Source of the DNA: Gammaproteobacteria bacterium
GTDB lineage: Bacteria > Pseudomonadota > Gammaproteobacteria > Enterobacterales > Alteromonadaceae
DNA length: 64,000 nucleotides
Direction: 5' to 3'
Assembly: GCA_018825965.1 (NCBI GenBank)
Contig: JAHKAA010000047.1
Span: 1 to 64,000 of the forward strand
Each line of letters starts with the position of its first letter. Positions within the stretch are counted from its first letter, which is position 1. This document shows, in pieces, positions 36,623 to 44,592 of the stretch. Position numbers and translations under genes: made by a program. The notes beneath the pieces were generated by a model. It was not told where the DNA came from. It ran no database searches and worked only from the letters and a program-made list of their open reading frames with translations.

Positions 36623-37618
36623 TTACTCAATATCCTCGCTAAAACTTTTTTGCATAGTTCGTCTGTCAATAATTGCCGTTTCAAGTGCCGGCATGGTTAC
36701 TTTGTCATACCCGTGGATCAACATATCTTTTATCGCTTCTTCTGAAGCTCTGGTGATTTCTGCACTACTCAACCCTAAAGCCTTATCGGGTAATTTCTTC
36801 CAGGGAAAGTTTCTGGTTACAAATGGTGCCAATCGATTCCTGAATAGGGTCACGACTTCGTCTGCTGTTGGCAACTCGTATCGGATAACATCATCAAAGC
36901 GACGGAATAGAGCGTTATCCAGTATTTCAATGTGATTGGTAGCGCAAATAATTAAACTGTTGGAATCATCTTGCTCAATCATTTGCAGAAAACTATTCAG
37001 AATTCGACGTGCTTCACCTACATCATTAGTACTGGAGCGCTGAGATCCTAAAGCGTCAAACTCATCAAAAAAATAAACGCCGCGCACATTGTTTATCGCA
37101 TCAAAAACCTGGCGGAGCTTTGCAGAAGATTCCCCCATAAATTTGGTGATCAGGGCATCGAGACGAACCTGAAACAACGGATAATGCAGTTCACCAGCAA
37201 GTATAGATGCAGTTAGGGTTTTACCTGTTCCAGGTGGCCCAACAAGAAGAATTTTACGACGAGGTGACAGACCATGACTCTTAAGTTTCGTCATGAACTG
37301 TTGTTCACGGATCAAACGAACCAGTTTTTGTTTTAACTCGTCTTTTGTAATCAACTCTGAAAGTTTATTTTTTGGCTCTGAAGCAAACAGCAATCCACTG
37401 GCATCCTGGACGCCTCTGGCTATCGAAACAGGGCTCGATTTAGCAGTGTTCGCTTTTTTGCGGGATAGTTCTACGAGATCGCGTAGCTCTTGGGCAAGCT
37501 TACCGTGTCCGTTTCGAGCTTCATGAGCCGCAACCTGAAGGGCTACAGACAAAAAGCGGTCATCATCCTTATCAAGATGTGACTGTAATAGCGCTTTTAA
37601 TTGTTCTGAGCTGGCCAT
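36623..37618 (-). CDS. AAA+ ATPase (FtsH/Cdc48-like core), partner of the S8 peptidase
   Basis: 331 residues. A helical N-terminal region (1-100) is followed by one AAA+ module: Walker A GPPGTGKT at 127-134, Walker B FFDEFD at 183-188, sensor-1 region LIICATNH near 224 and an arginine-finger stretch LFRRFD near 238. This is the classic AAA type used for unfolding or remodelling proteins. No membrane segment or peptidase of its own, so it probably works with the co-transcribed subtilase, feeding or regulating it. A shadow frame on the opposite strand is not coding. Its promoter lies in 37619-37800, which also carries inverted repeats. Confidence 0.87.
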   Translation of the reverse strand: MASSEQLKALLQSHLDKDDDRFLSVALQVAAHEARNGHGKLAQELRDLVELSRKKANTAKSSPVSIARGVQDASGLLFASEPKNKLSELITKDELKQKLVRLIREQQFMTKLKSHGLSPRRKILLVGPPGTGKTLTASILAGELHYPLFQVRLDALITKFMGESSAKLRQVFDAINNVRGVYFFDEFDALGSQRSSTNDVGEARRILNSFLQMIEQDDSNSLIICATNHIEILDNALFRRFDDVIRYELPTADEVVTLFRNRLAPFVTRNFPWKKLPDKALGLSSAEITRASEEAIKDMLIHGYDKVTMPALETAIIDRRTMQKSFSEDIE

Positions 37619-37693
37619 AATAAATACTCTGAGTTCGTCCCTAAACCTGTCTCAACTACTGAATGAAACCTACTGATCATTTTTACATATGTA

Positions 37694-37747
37694 GCAGTAA
37701 ACCGCTACCTAACACAGGATTCAATTTGCCACAAATTGAGGCAAATT
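37694..37747 (-). promoter_or_regulatory. Two inverted repeats upstream of the AAA+/subtilase operon
   Basis: AATTTGCC (37723-37730) pairs with GGCAAATT (37740-37747), and GTAGC near 37691 pairs with GCTAC near 37704. They lie about 70-130 bases before the AAA+ start and could be operator sites for this operon or a terminator of the vanished recombinase gene. Function not provable from sequence. Confidence 0.3.
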
Positions 37748-37800
37748 AACTTTACTCTTGGATTTTTCAACGATTTCCAAACAACCCACTCCCCCAGCGC

Positions 37801-37930
37801 CTAAGGGTGCGCTTTAATATACACCTCTTTGAGCTTCTGCCTGCTGACATGGGTGTAAATCTGAGTGGTGGAGATACTGGCATGGCCCAGCATTTCCTGC
37901 ACATGCCGAAGGTGGGTGCCGTTATCCAGA
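37801..37930 (-). pseudogene. C-terminal fragment of a tyrosine recombinase/integrase
   Basis: On the minus strand the frame reads NGTHLRHVQEMLGHASIS, then TTQIYTHVSRQKLKEVYIKAHP and a stop at 37801-37803. This is the recognisable end of a XerC/D-type recombinase, with the LGHAS..TT.IYTH block that carries the catalytic His and Tyr. The rest of the gene, including the two Arg, is absent; the sequence before 37930 is unrelated. It marks a past integration event beside the subtilase/AAA+ pair. Confidence 0.75.
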
Positions 37931-38205
37931 ACAATAATGTATGTCCCATTGCGAAAAAAATTAGATGCCACAGATAATTTTTGTTCCGGTCAGTTGGATG
38001 TCACATGAGGTGAATTCAGATAGTTTATTTGGCTTATAAGGCGTTACCGTTATTGACTAGAAGCCTTGCATTTACGGAGCAGGTAAAGCTAATCGTAGGC
38101 GGCACTTTACCGATATACACCGCCAACCCTTCAAAAACCCGTTAGCTCATAGGCACGATACGATCTTTTCTGTTTTTACTTATGATCAGCGGCACAAAGA
38201 AAATA
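37931..38205. other. Gene-free stretch between the recombinase remnant and xylA
   Basis: No convincing frame. It contains AT-rich and moderately GC-rich patches and no recognisable attachment site. It probably includes debris left by the insertion that brought the subtilase/AAA+ pair. Confidence 0.4.
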
Positions 38206-38229
38206 GGGCGCAGTATCTTTCCTGCGCCC
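38206..38229 (-). terminator. Rho-independent terminator of xylA
   Basis: On the minus strand, GGGCGCAG (38229-38222) pairs with CTGCGCCC (38213-38206) and is followed by TATTTTCTTT. It lies 45 bases after the xylA stop. A second small hairpin, CCCGGCAAGCCGGG, stands between them near 38239-38254. Confidence 0.75.
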
Positions 38230-38274
38230 GGATAAAATACCCGGCAAGCCGGGCTACGACAGGGTTCGGGAGGG

Positions 38275-39594
38275 CTATCTGAACAACACTAAATTCACCT
38301 GATTTTCCAGCAATTCCTGACGGCCGCTGACGGCTTTCGGGCTTAACTCTTCGCGTTCAACCATAGCAGCCAGAGATTGCAGTGAATGCTCGCTGCTTTG
38401 AATGGCTTTACCTAAAGAACCATTCCAGCCGGCGTAACGATCTGCTACTGCCTGACCTAAAAAGTCTTTTTCAACCAGAACTGCAGCACGTTTTAATGCC
38501 ATAGCCAGATGGTCCATACCACCAATATGACCATGGAACAGATCGGCGCGGTCCATACTCTGACGGCGCAGTTTGGCGTCAAAGTTGAAACCACCGGTTT
38601 TGAAACCACCAGCTTTCAGAATTTCGTACATCACCAGGCTCAGCTCTTCCACGCTGTTCGGGAATTGGTCTGTATCCCAGCCGTTTTGTGCATCACCACG
38701 GTTGGCGTCGATGCTGCCAAAAATGCCAAGCGAAATAGCAGTGGCCACTTCATGATGGAACGAATGACCAGCCAAAGTGGCGTGGTTGGCTTCAATGTTT
38801 ACCGCGAATTCTTTTTCCAGACCAAATTGTTTCAGGAAACCATAGACAGTAGCGGAGTCGTAATCGTACTGGTGCTTAGTAGGTTCCTGTGGCTTAGGTT
38901 CGATCAGTAAAGTGCCTTTAAAACCGATTTTATGTTTATGCTCAACCACCATTTGCATAAAGCGACCCAGTTGCTCACGTTCCTGACGCAGGTCGGTATT
39001 CAGCAGTGTTTCGTAGCCTTCACGACCGCCCCACAATACGTAGTTTTCACCACCTAAACGCTGAGTTGCGTTCATTGCATGGAAAACTTGCGTAGCGCCG
39101 TAGCTAAAAATTTCCGGATTTGGATTGGTCGCAGCGCCTGCAGCGTAACGTGGGTTACTGAATAAGTTCGCCGTGCCCCACAACAGTTTTACGCCAGTTT
39201 CGGCTTGCTTTTGTTCAAGCACATCCACCATAGCTGCGAAGTTGTTGATGTATTCTTTAATGCTGTTGCCTTCAGGCGCAACGTCGATGTCGTGGAAGCA
39301 ATAATAAGGAATGCTCAGCTTGCTGAAGAATTCAAATGCTACGTCGGCTTTGGCTTTGGCTTGCGCCATAGCGTCACCAGCTTCTAACCATGGACGGCCA
39401 AAAGTGCCCTGACCAAATACATCCTGACCATTCCAGCAGAAGTTGTGCCAGTAACAGGCAGCCATACGCAAATGTTCTGCCATGGTTTTACCCAAAACGA
39501 CTTCACTGGCGTTGTAATGTTTAAAAGCTAAAGGATTGGTGCTGTCGGCACCTTCATACGCTATTTTGTTAATCTGATCGAAATACTGAGCCAT
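38275..39594 (-). CDS. xylA: Xylose isomerase
   Basis: 439 residues, the usual length for class II xylose isomerases. It converts D-xylose to D-xylulose in the cytoplasm. His101 and Asp104 (CFHDIDVAPEG) are on the same residue numbers as in the E. coli enzyme. The metal-site blocks LLIEPKPQEPTKHQYDYD and NIEANHATLAGH are intact. I chose the ATG at 39594 because AGGAGA stands seven bases upstream and the family begins MxxYFD; an ATG at 39642 would add 16 atypical residues. It follows xylB on the same strand across a repeat-filled gap of about 245 bases, so it may have its own promoter or share the xylB transcript. Confidence 0.96.
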   Translation of the reverse strand: MAQYFDQINKIAYEGADSTNPLAFKHYNASEVVLGKTMAEHLRMAACYWHNFCWNGQDVFGQGTFGRPWLEAGDAMAQAKAKADVAFEFFSKLSIPYYCFHDIDVAPEGNSIKEYINNFAAMVDVLEQKQAETGVKLLWGTANLFSNPRYAAGAATNPNPEIFSYGATQVFHAMNATQRLGGENYVLWGGREGYETLLNTDLRQEREQLGRFMQMVVEHKHKIGFKGTLLIEPKPQEPTKHQYDYDSATVYGFLKQFGLEKEFAVNIEANHATLAGHSFHHEVATAISLGIFGSIDANRGDAQNGWDTDQFPNSVEELSLVMYEILKAGGFKTGGFNFDAKLRRQSMDRADLFHGHIGGMDHLAMALKRAAVLVEKDFLGQAVADRYAGWNGSLGKAIQSSEHSLQSLAAMVEREELSPKAVSGRQELLENQVNLVLFR

Positions 39595-39720
39595 TTTGCT
39601 CTCCTGTGTTACATCAATTCCAATGCTGCTAATGGTGGGCATTGCTGGCTCGGTTCACAATTATGTTTTTTCAGAGCCATCTTATTTATTCCCGTCGTCT
39701 TGGCCGCCGCAGCCAAATGT

Positions 39721-39837
39721 CAGACGGGCGGGGGCAAGCCATCAACAACATCGTCTTGTAATTTGAGACGGGCGGGGCAAGCCTCAATAACATCGTCTTG
39801 TAATTTGAGACGGGCTGGGACAAGCCCCGCCCCTACC
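39721..39837 (-). repeat. Three tandem copies of the GC-rich dispersed repeat between xylA and xylB
   Basis: Units start at 39721, 39765 and 39807 with CAGACGGGCGGGGGCAAGCC, GAGACGGGCGGGGCAAGCC and GAGACGGGCTGGGACAAGCC. The linker AACATCGTCTTGTAATTT is repeated exactly between units, giving a period of 42-44 bases. The last copy ends with CCCGCCCCTAC, like the solitary copies at 31821 and 42694. It sits directly after the xylB stop codon and could attenuate or stabilise the xylBA transcript. Confidence 0.8.
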
Positions 39838-39838
39838 A

Positions 39839-41293
39839 TTAAAAATGCTCAGCCAATGACTGATACAAAGCTTTAAATTTACTGTAGCGTTTGGCTAAAG
39901 CGGCGTGACGTTTGGCGTCCGGCATATGCTGGCTGACCACTGGCGGCGGTGGGCAAAGCACATCCAGCGCGGTGTCGGGTTCCATGGCTAAGCGAGCAAG
40001 ACGGGCAGCGCCTAAAGCAGGCCCTACTTCGCCGCCTTCTCTGAAGGTTAGTGGTTGGTTCATTACATCAGCCAGCAACTGCCGCCAGTACGAACTGCGG
40101 GCACCACCACCAATCAGATTAATTTCGGTTGGCATCAGGCCGCTGGCATGCAGAGCTTCTGCGCCCTGAAACAACGCGAAACTGACGCCTTCAAGCACTG
40201 AATAGGTAAGAGCTTTTTGGTCTGTGTTGTAGTCCAGACCAAACCAGACCCCTTTGGCATTGGGGTTGTTATGAGGCGTGCGCTCACCAGACAGGTAAGG
40301 TAAAAACAGCGGTAGATCGTCAACAGCACCAAGCCCCTGCTCCAAATCGGCCAGCAAAGTAGCGACAGGGGTTTTCACTAACTGTTCGGCATACCATTGC
40401 AAACAACTGGCAGCACTTAATGTCACAGACATCAAATGCCAGGTATGTGGTAAGGCGTGGCAAAAGCTATGTACAGCGGATTCAGGGTTTGCCAGAAAGC
40501 CATCACTAACAGCAAAATACACACCCGAAGTACCAAGAGATAACATGGCCTGGCCAGGGCGCACTATGCCAGCTCCCACAGCACCGGCTGCATTGTCACC
40601 GCCGCCTGCGATCAAAGGCACAGCGGCTAAACCCCAGCGTTGCGCCAGTTCAGGCAACAAGGTGCCGGTGATTTGATTGCCTTCATAAAGTGTTGGCATT
40701 TGGTCGCGGCTTAAACCACAAGCGCACAACAGCTCGTCGTTCCAGTCCCGTTTGGCTACGTCCAGCCATAAAGTACCGGCTGAATCCGACATATCGGAAG
40801 CAAAGTCGCCACTTAAGCAAAAACGTAAATAATCTTTTGGCAGCAACACTTTGGCCACCCGGGCAAAAGCTTCTGGTTCTTGCTGGCGCAACCAAAGTAA
40901 TTTAGGAGCAGTAAAACCCGGCATGGCCAGATTGCCGGTGATCTGTGGCAAATCCGCCACTTTCACTTCCAATTGCTGGCATTGCTCAAAAGAGCGGCCA
41001 TCGTTCCATAAAATAGCAGGGCGAATAATCTGGTTCTGCTTATCCAGCAAAGTAGCGCCATGCATCTGACCAGCCAAGCCTATAGCTTTGACCGACGATA
41101 AGGACTGACGCTGACTTAATTGGTCCATACAAGACTCAAGTCCAAGCCACCAATGCTCTGGGTTTTGCTCAGACCATAAGGGCTGCGGCCTGCTGACTAA
41201 CAGCCCGGCACTGGCGCTGTCTATCACTTTGCCGTTTTCGCCCAGCAAAATCACCTTGATGCCCGAAGTGCCTAAATCTATGCCTATGTACAT
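39839..41293 (-). CDS. xylB: Xylulokinase
   Basis: 484 residues from the ATG at 41293; a TTG three codons earlier is possible but less likely. FGGY-family kinase that phosphorylates D-xylulose to xylulose-5-phosphate. Visible landmarks are the N-terminal phosphate loop YIGIDLGTSGIKVIL, GLAGQMHGATLLD, the catalytic Asp region IAGGGDNAAGAVGAG, LSLGTSGVYF, and the adenosine-binding NLIGGGARSSYWRQLLAD. All active-site blocks are intact. Transcribed divergently from xylR and upstream of xylA. Confidence 0.95.
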   Translation of the reverse strand: MYIGIDLGTSGIKVILLGENGKVIDSASAGLLVSRPQPLWSEQNPEHWWLGLESCMDQLSQRQSLSSVKAIGLAGQMHGATLLDKQNQIIRPAILWNDGRSFEQCQQLEVKVADLPQITGNLAMPGFTAPKLLWLRQQEPEAFARVAKVLLPKDYLRFCLSGDFASDMSDSAGTLWLDVAKRDWNDELLCACGLSRDQMPTLYEGNQITGTLLPELAQRWGLAAVPLIAGGGDNAAGAVGAGIVRPGQAMLSLGTSGVYFAVSDGFLANPESAVHSFCHALPHTWHLMSVTLSAASCLQWYAEQLVKTPVATLLADLEQGLGAVDDLPLFLPYLSGERTPHNNPNAKGVWFGLDYNTDQKALTYSVLEGVSFALFQGAEALHASGLMPTEINLIGGGARSSYWRQLLADVMNQPLTFREGGEVGPALGAARLARLAMEPDTALDVLCPPPPVVSQHMPDAKRHAALAKRYSKFKALYQSLAEHF

Positions 41294-41484
41294 ATTCTGC
41301 AATCTGTTCTGACTTTTGGTGAGCTAATACTTGGCGAGCGAATGTCAGCCAGCAATTACGAAAATTCATAATTAACTGCTGAATTCTGTTTTATCCTTTG
41401 CCAAAAAGGCTGCGCTGATTAATATTTAACCCGCTTAATAAAAAAACTAAAAAAGATAATGACGACAAGACGGGGATAGCGAAC
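41294..41484. promoter_or_regulatory. Divergent promoter region between xylB and xylR
   Basis: About 190 bases, AT-rich near xylR (AATATTTAACCCGCTTAATAAAAAAACTAAAAAAG is split by GC islands). It must hold the xylB(A) promoter and the xylR promoter and is the most likely place for XylR operators. I could not fix an operator by eye. Confidence 0.5.
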
Positions 41485-42681
41485 ATGTTTAAGGCTAAAC
41501 ACAGCATTACACTTTTGTTTAATGCCAATAAGGTATTCGACAGGCAAGTGATCGAAGGCATAGGCCATTATTTACAATCATCTAAAGTCGACTGGGATGT
41601 GTATCTGGAAGAAGATTTCCTCTGTCGGCTTGAGCATATTCATGAATGGGGCGGTGATGGCATTATTGCCGACTTCGACGATATGAATATTCAGCGAGCT
41701 CTGGCTGGTTCAACTAAACCTATAGTTGGAGTAGGTGGTTCTTACAGCAAAGCAACAGATTACCCTGCAGTGCCTTATGTGGCTACCGATAACTTTGCGC
41801 TGGTCAATGCAGCTTACGAGCATCTGAAACGTAAGGGCTTAGATCGTTTTGCCTTTTATAGCGTTCCAAGCGACGAACAACATCGCTGGGCCAGTGAACG
41901 GGAAAATGCGGTCAAAAAATTAACAGCTCAGGACGGTTACGACTGTCAGATTTATCAGGGCCACTGCACCAGACCTGAAACCTGGCAATATGCGATGAAC
42001 CGTCTAACAGACTGGATTGAAAGCCTACCTAAACCTATAGGCATTATCGCCGTCACCGACTCCCGCGCCCGCCATCTGCTGCAGGCCTGTGAACACTTGG
42101 GCATTGTAGTACCGGACAATATTTCCATCATTGGCATAGATGACGACGACATCGCCCGTTTCCTTAATCGCATCAGCTTAAGCTCTGTGACTCAGGGTTG
42201 TTTTGAAATGGGCTATAAAGCGGCCAAGCTGCTGCATACTCAACTGAATAACATAGATGTGGGGAACAAACGTATTCTGGTGCCGCCTGTAGGTGTGGCA
42301 TCACGTCAGTCTACCGACTTTAAAGCACTACGCGACCCTTATGTGATTCAGGCCATGCACTATATCCGCCGCAACGCCACCCGTGGTGCCAAGGTTGAAC
42401 AGGTGACTGATTTTGTTGGTATTTCCCGATCCAATCTGGAACAACGTTTCAGAGCAGAACGTGGTCACTCTATTCATACTGAACTGCATAATCAGAAGCT
42501 GGTGAAAGCCTGCAAAATGCTGGTGGATACTCAGGTGAACCCAATAGAAATAGCCAATATCTGTGGCTACCCTTCATTGCAATACATGTATGCGGTGTTT
42601 AAACGCCATTTCTGCCAAACGCCAAAAGAATACCGGGAAACCCGCGGAGAACTGATGAATCATCTGGCGGTAAATAACTGA
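41485..42681 (+). CDS. xylR: XylR, AraC-family xylose-responsive activator with periplasmic-binding-protein-like sensor domain
   Basis: 398 residues, close to the 392 of E. coli XylR. Residues about 1-275 form a LacI/ribose-binding-like sensor domain (ITLLFNANKVFDRQVIEGI, GIIADFDD, IGIIAVTDSRARHLLQAC, ISIIGIDDDDIARFL). Residues about 290-390 hold two AraC helix-turn-helix motifs (VTDFVGISRSNLEQRF and PIEIANICGYPSLQYMYAVFKRHF with PKEYRE). It should bind D-xylose and switch on xylose genes. Divergent from xylB. It is the only sugar-specific regulator in the window, so it may also control the xylanase operons. Confidence 0.93.
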   Translation: MFKAKHSITLLFNANKVFDRQVIEGIGHYLQSSKVDWDVYLEEDFLCRLEHIHEWGGDGIIADFDDMNIQRALAGSTKPIVGVGGSYSKATDYPAVPYVATDNFALVNAAYEHLKRKGLDRFAFYSVPSDEQHRWASERENAVKKLTAQDGYDCQIYQGHCTRPETWQYAMNRLTDWIESLPKPIGIIAVTDSRARHLLQACEHLGIVVPDNISIIGIDDDDIARFLNRISLSSVTQGCFEMGYKAAKLLHTQLNNIDVGNKRILVPPVGVASRQSTDFKALRDPYVIQAMHYIRRNATRGAKVEQVTDFVGISRSNLEQRFRAERGHSIHTELHNQKLVKACKMLVDTQVNPIEIANICGYPSLQYMYAVFKRHFCQTPKEYRETRGELMNHLAVNN

Positions 42682-42693
42682 AAGTCATGCGAC

Positions 42694-42742
42694 AAATTTG
42701 TAGGGGCGGGTCTTGTACCCGCCCGTCTCAAATTACAATCCA
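42694..42742 (-). repeat. GC-rich dispersed palindromic repeat, opposite orientation
   Basis: Reads AATTTGTAGGGGCGGGTCTT, then GTACCCGCCCGTCTCAAATTACAA; the reverse complement begins TTGTAATTTGAGACGGGCGGG, matching the units at 39721-39837. Arms GGGGCGGGT and ACCCGCCC pair around CTTGT. It follows the xylR stop and may end that transcript. Confidence 0.7.
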
Positions 42743-42897
42743 ATGCCAGATAGCGGTTTATCCGCGCCCTGTTCTGCCTACACTATCCCTCCTAAAAAAC
42801 GCACAAAGCTGACGTATTTTCATAAATCCGAAGCCATTGATGATCATGGTATTTTTCTGTTCAACCCTGACTCCAATTGTCAAAGGAATGGATAAAA

Positions 42898-44592
42898 ATG
42901 AAAACGACCTATGCTTGTGTGATGCTGAGTTTCAGCCTGCTGCTAAGCGGATGCCAACCTGAAAAACCAGCTAATGAAGCGGATACAGCAGCCACTTTTT
43001 TTTGGTTTGATTATCAGGGCCAGGACGCAGTTTTTGCAGAACCTGTAGCCATAGGAAGCTACCAAAACCCAGTGGTTGCAGGCTTTTTCCCCGACCCCAG
43101 CATCACCCGCCGTGGTGATGACTATTACATGGTGATGTCGTCTTTTTCCTATACACCAGGCTTGCCCATTCTGCACAGTACCGACCTGGTGAACTGGCAA
43201 CTGATAGGCCATGCCTTAAGCCGCGCCTCACAAGTGGATATGGCGGGTATGCAGGTGTCCCGTGGCATTTTTGCCCCTACTATTCGGTATCACGATGGTA
43301 CTTTTTACCTGATCACCACTGTGGTAGATAAAGGGGGTAACTTTATTCTGACCGCCACAGACCCGGCCGGGCCATGGTCTGATCCGATCTGGTTGCCGGA
43401 AGTGGAAGGCATAGACCCGGATATCTTTTTTGATGATGACGGCAAGGTCTATATCAGCCATAACGGTGAAGCGCCGGGTGAAGCTTTGTATGAAGGCCAC
43501 AGAGCCATTTGGATCTGGCAATACGATCCGGTGAAAAAAGCCGTGCTGCCGGACTCCAAAAAACTGCTGGTCAATGGCGGTGTTGATTTAAGCACTAAGC
43601 CCATTTGGATAGAAGCCCCGCATATTTACAAACACAACGGCTGGTATTATCTGGTTTGCGCTGAAGGCGGCACAGCCGATCAGCATTCGGCCGTCGTGTT
43701 CCGTAGCCGCAATCTGAATGAGCCTTTTGTGCCTTACAGTGGCAACCCTATTCTGACGCAACGTGATTTGCCAGCCAACAGAGCCAACCCTATCACTACT
43801 GCGGGTCATGCTGATTTTGTACAGCTGCCGGATGGCCAGTGGTGGGCGGTCTTTCTGGCAACCCGTGCTTACGAGCAGCGTTTTTACAATACGGGGCGTG
43901 AAACCTTTTTACTACCAGTCAGTTGGAAGGACGAATGGCCACATATACTGCCTAAAGGACAAGAAATTCCTTACCGACACCCAGTTCCGAGCGGCTTAAT
44001 CAGCAGCACTGGCGGTTTGACACAAACCGGCAATTTCAAATGGCGTGATGAATTTGATGGCCAAAGCTTAAAACCGGACTGGAACCTGCTGCGTGAGTTT
44101 GATCAAAGCTGGTTAAAGCTGGATGGAAAAAACCTTAATATCAATGCCAAAGCTGTGGGTATGGACTCCTTATCGCAACCTGCTTTTATTGGTCGTCGCC
44201 AGCAACATACCAGTTTTGAAACCAGCACCAGCCTTGTGGTGCCAAAAGGCAATTTTTCAGCTGGTTTGGTGGCCTTTCAGAACGAGCACTATCACTACTA
44301 TCTGGGTATAAAAACTGAAGACGGTAAGCCCTTTGTATTTCTTGAACAAGCCAAAGGCGCAAAGCCATCACTTATAACCAGCCAAGACTTAGCGGCAACT
44401 ACTGCAGAGCTTAAGTTAAAAATCCAGGGTAATGCAGGTTCAATCCAGTTTTATTACGCAGAGTCCAATGGCGACTGGCAGCAGCTGGGTGAAACTCAGG
44501 ATGGCAAAATTTTAAGCACTCAGGTCGCTGGTGGTTTTGTCGGCACCACGCTAGGTGTGCATGCACGACAGGAAAAAGAGGCCACGCCATGA
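42898..44592 (+). CDS. Glycoside hydrolase family 43 lipoprotein, probable beta-xylosidase
   Basis: 564 residues from the ATG at 42898, which follows AAGGA; a TTG at 42877 is rejected. A lipoprotein signal ends LLLSGC. The GH43 propeller spans about 50-350: Asp base in AGFFPDPSITRRGDDYY, Asp in EVEGIDPDIFFDDDGK, and Glu in IWIEAPHIYKHNGWYY. A C-terminal lectin-like beta-sandwich (about 370-560, RDEFDGQSLKPDWNLLRE) matches the GH43 C2 domain of bacterial beta-xylosidases. Membrane-anchored removal of xylose or arabinose from oligosaccharides is likely. Its stop overlaps the next start by four bases. It heads a four-gene operon with GH115, transaldolase and transketolase. Confidence 0.92.
   Translation: MKTTYACVMLSFSLLLSGCQPEKPANEADTAATFFWFDYQGQDAVFAEPVAIGSYQNPVVAGFFPDPSITRRGDDYYMVMSSFSYTPGLPILHSTDLVNWQLIGHALSRASQVDMAGMQVSRGIFAPTIRYHDGTFYLITTVVDKGGNFILTATDPAGPWSDPIWLPEVEGIDPDIFFDDDGKVYISHNGEAPGEALYEGHRAIWIWQYDPVKKAVLPDSKKLLVNGGVDLSTKPIWIEAPHIYKHNGWYYLVCAEGGTADQHSAVVFRSRNLNEPFVPYSGNPILTQRDLPANRANPITTAGHADFVQLPDGQWWAVFLATRAYEQRFYNTGRETFLLPVSWKDEWPHILPKGQEIPYRHPVPSGLISSTGGLTQTGNFKWRDEFDGQSLKPDWNLLREFDQSWLKLDGKNLNINAKAVGMDSLSQPAFIGRRQQHTSFETSTSLVVPKGNFSAGLVAFQNEHYHYYLGIKTEDGKPFVFLEQAKGAKPSLITSQDLAATTAELKLKIQGNAGSIQFYYAESNGDWQQLGETQDGKILSTQVAGGFVGTTLGVHARQEKEATP

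Noticed and set aside
36477..36935. A 152-codon plus-strand frame
   Set aside because: It lies antisense across the end of the AAA+ gene and the start of the subtilase gene, has no ribosome-binding site and no family features.
39721..39837. CRISPR array
   Set aside because: Only three units, the parts between them are identical rather than unique, and no cas gene is near.
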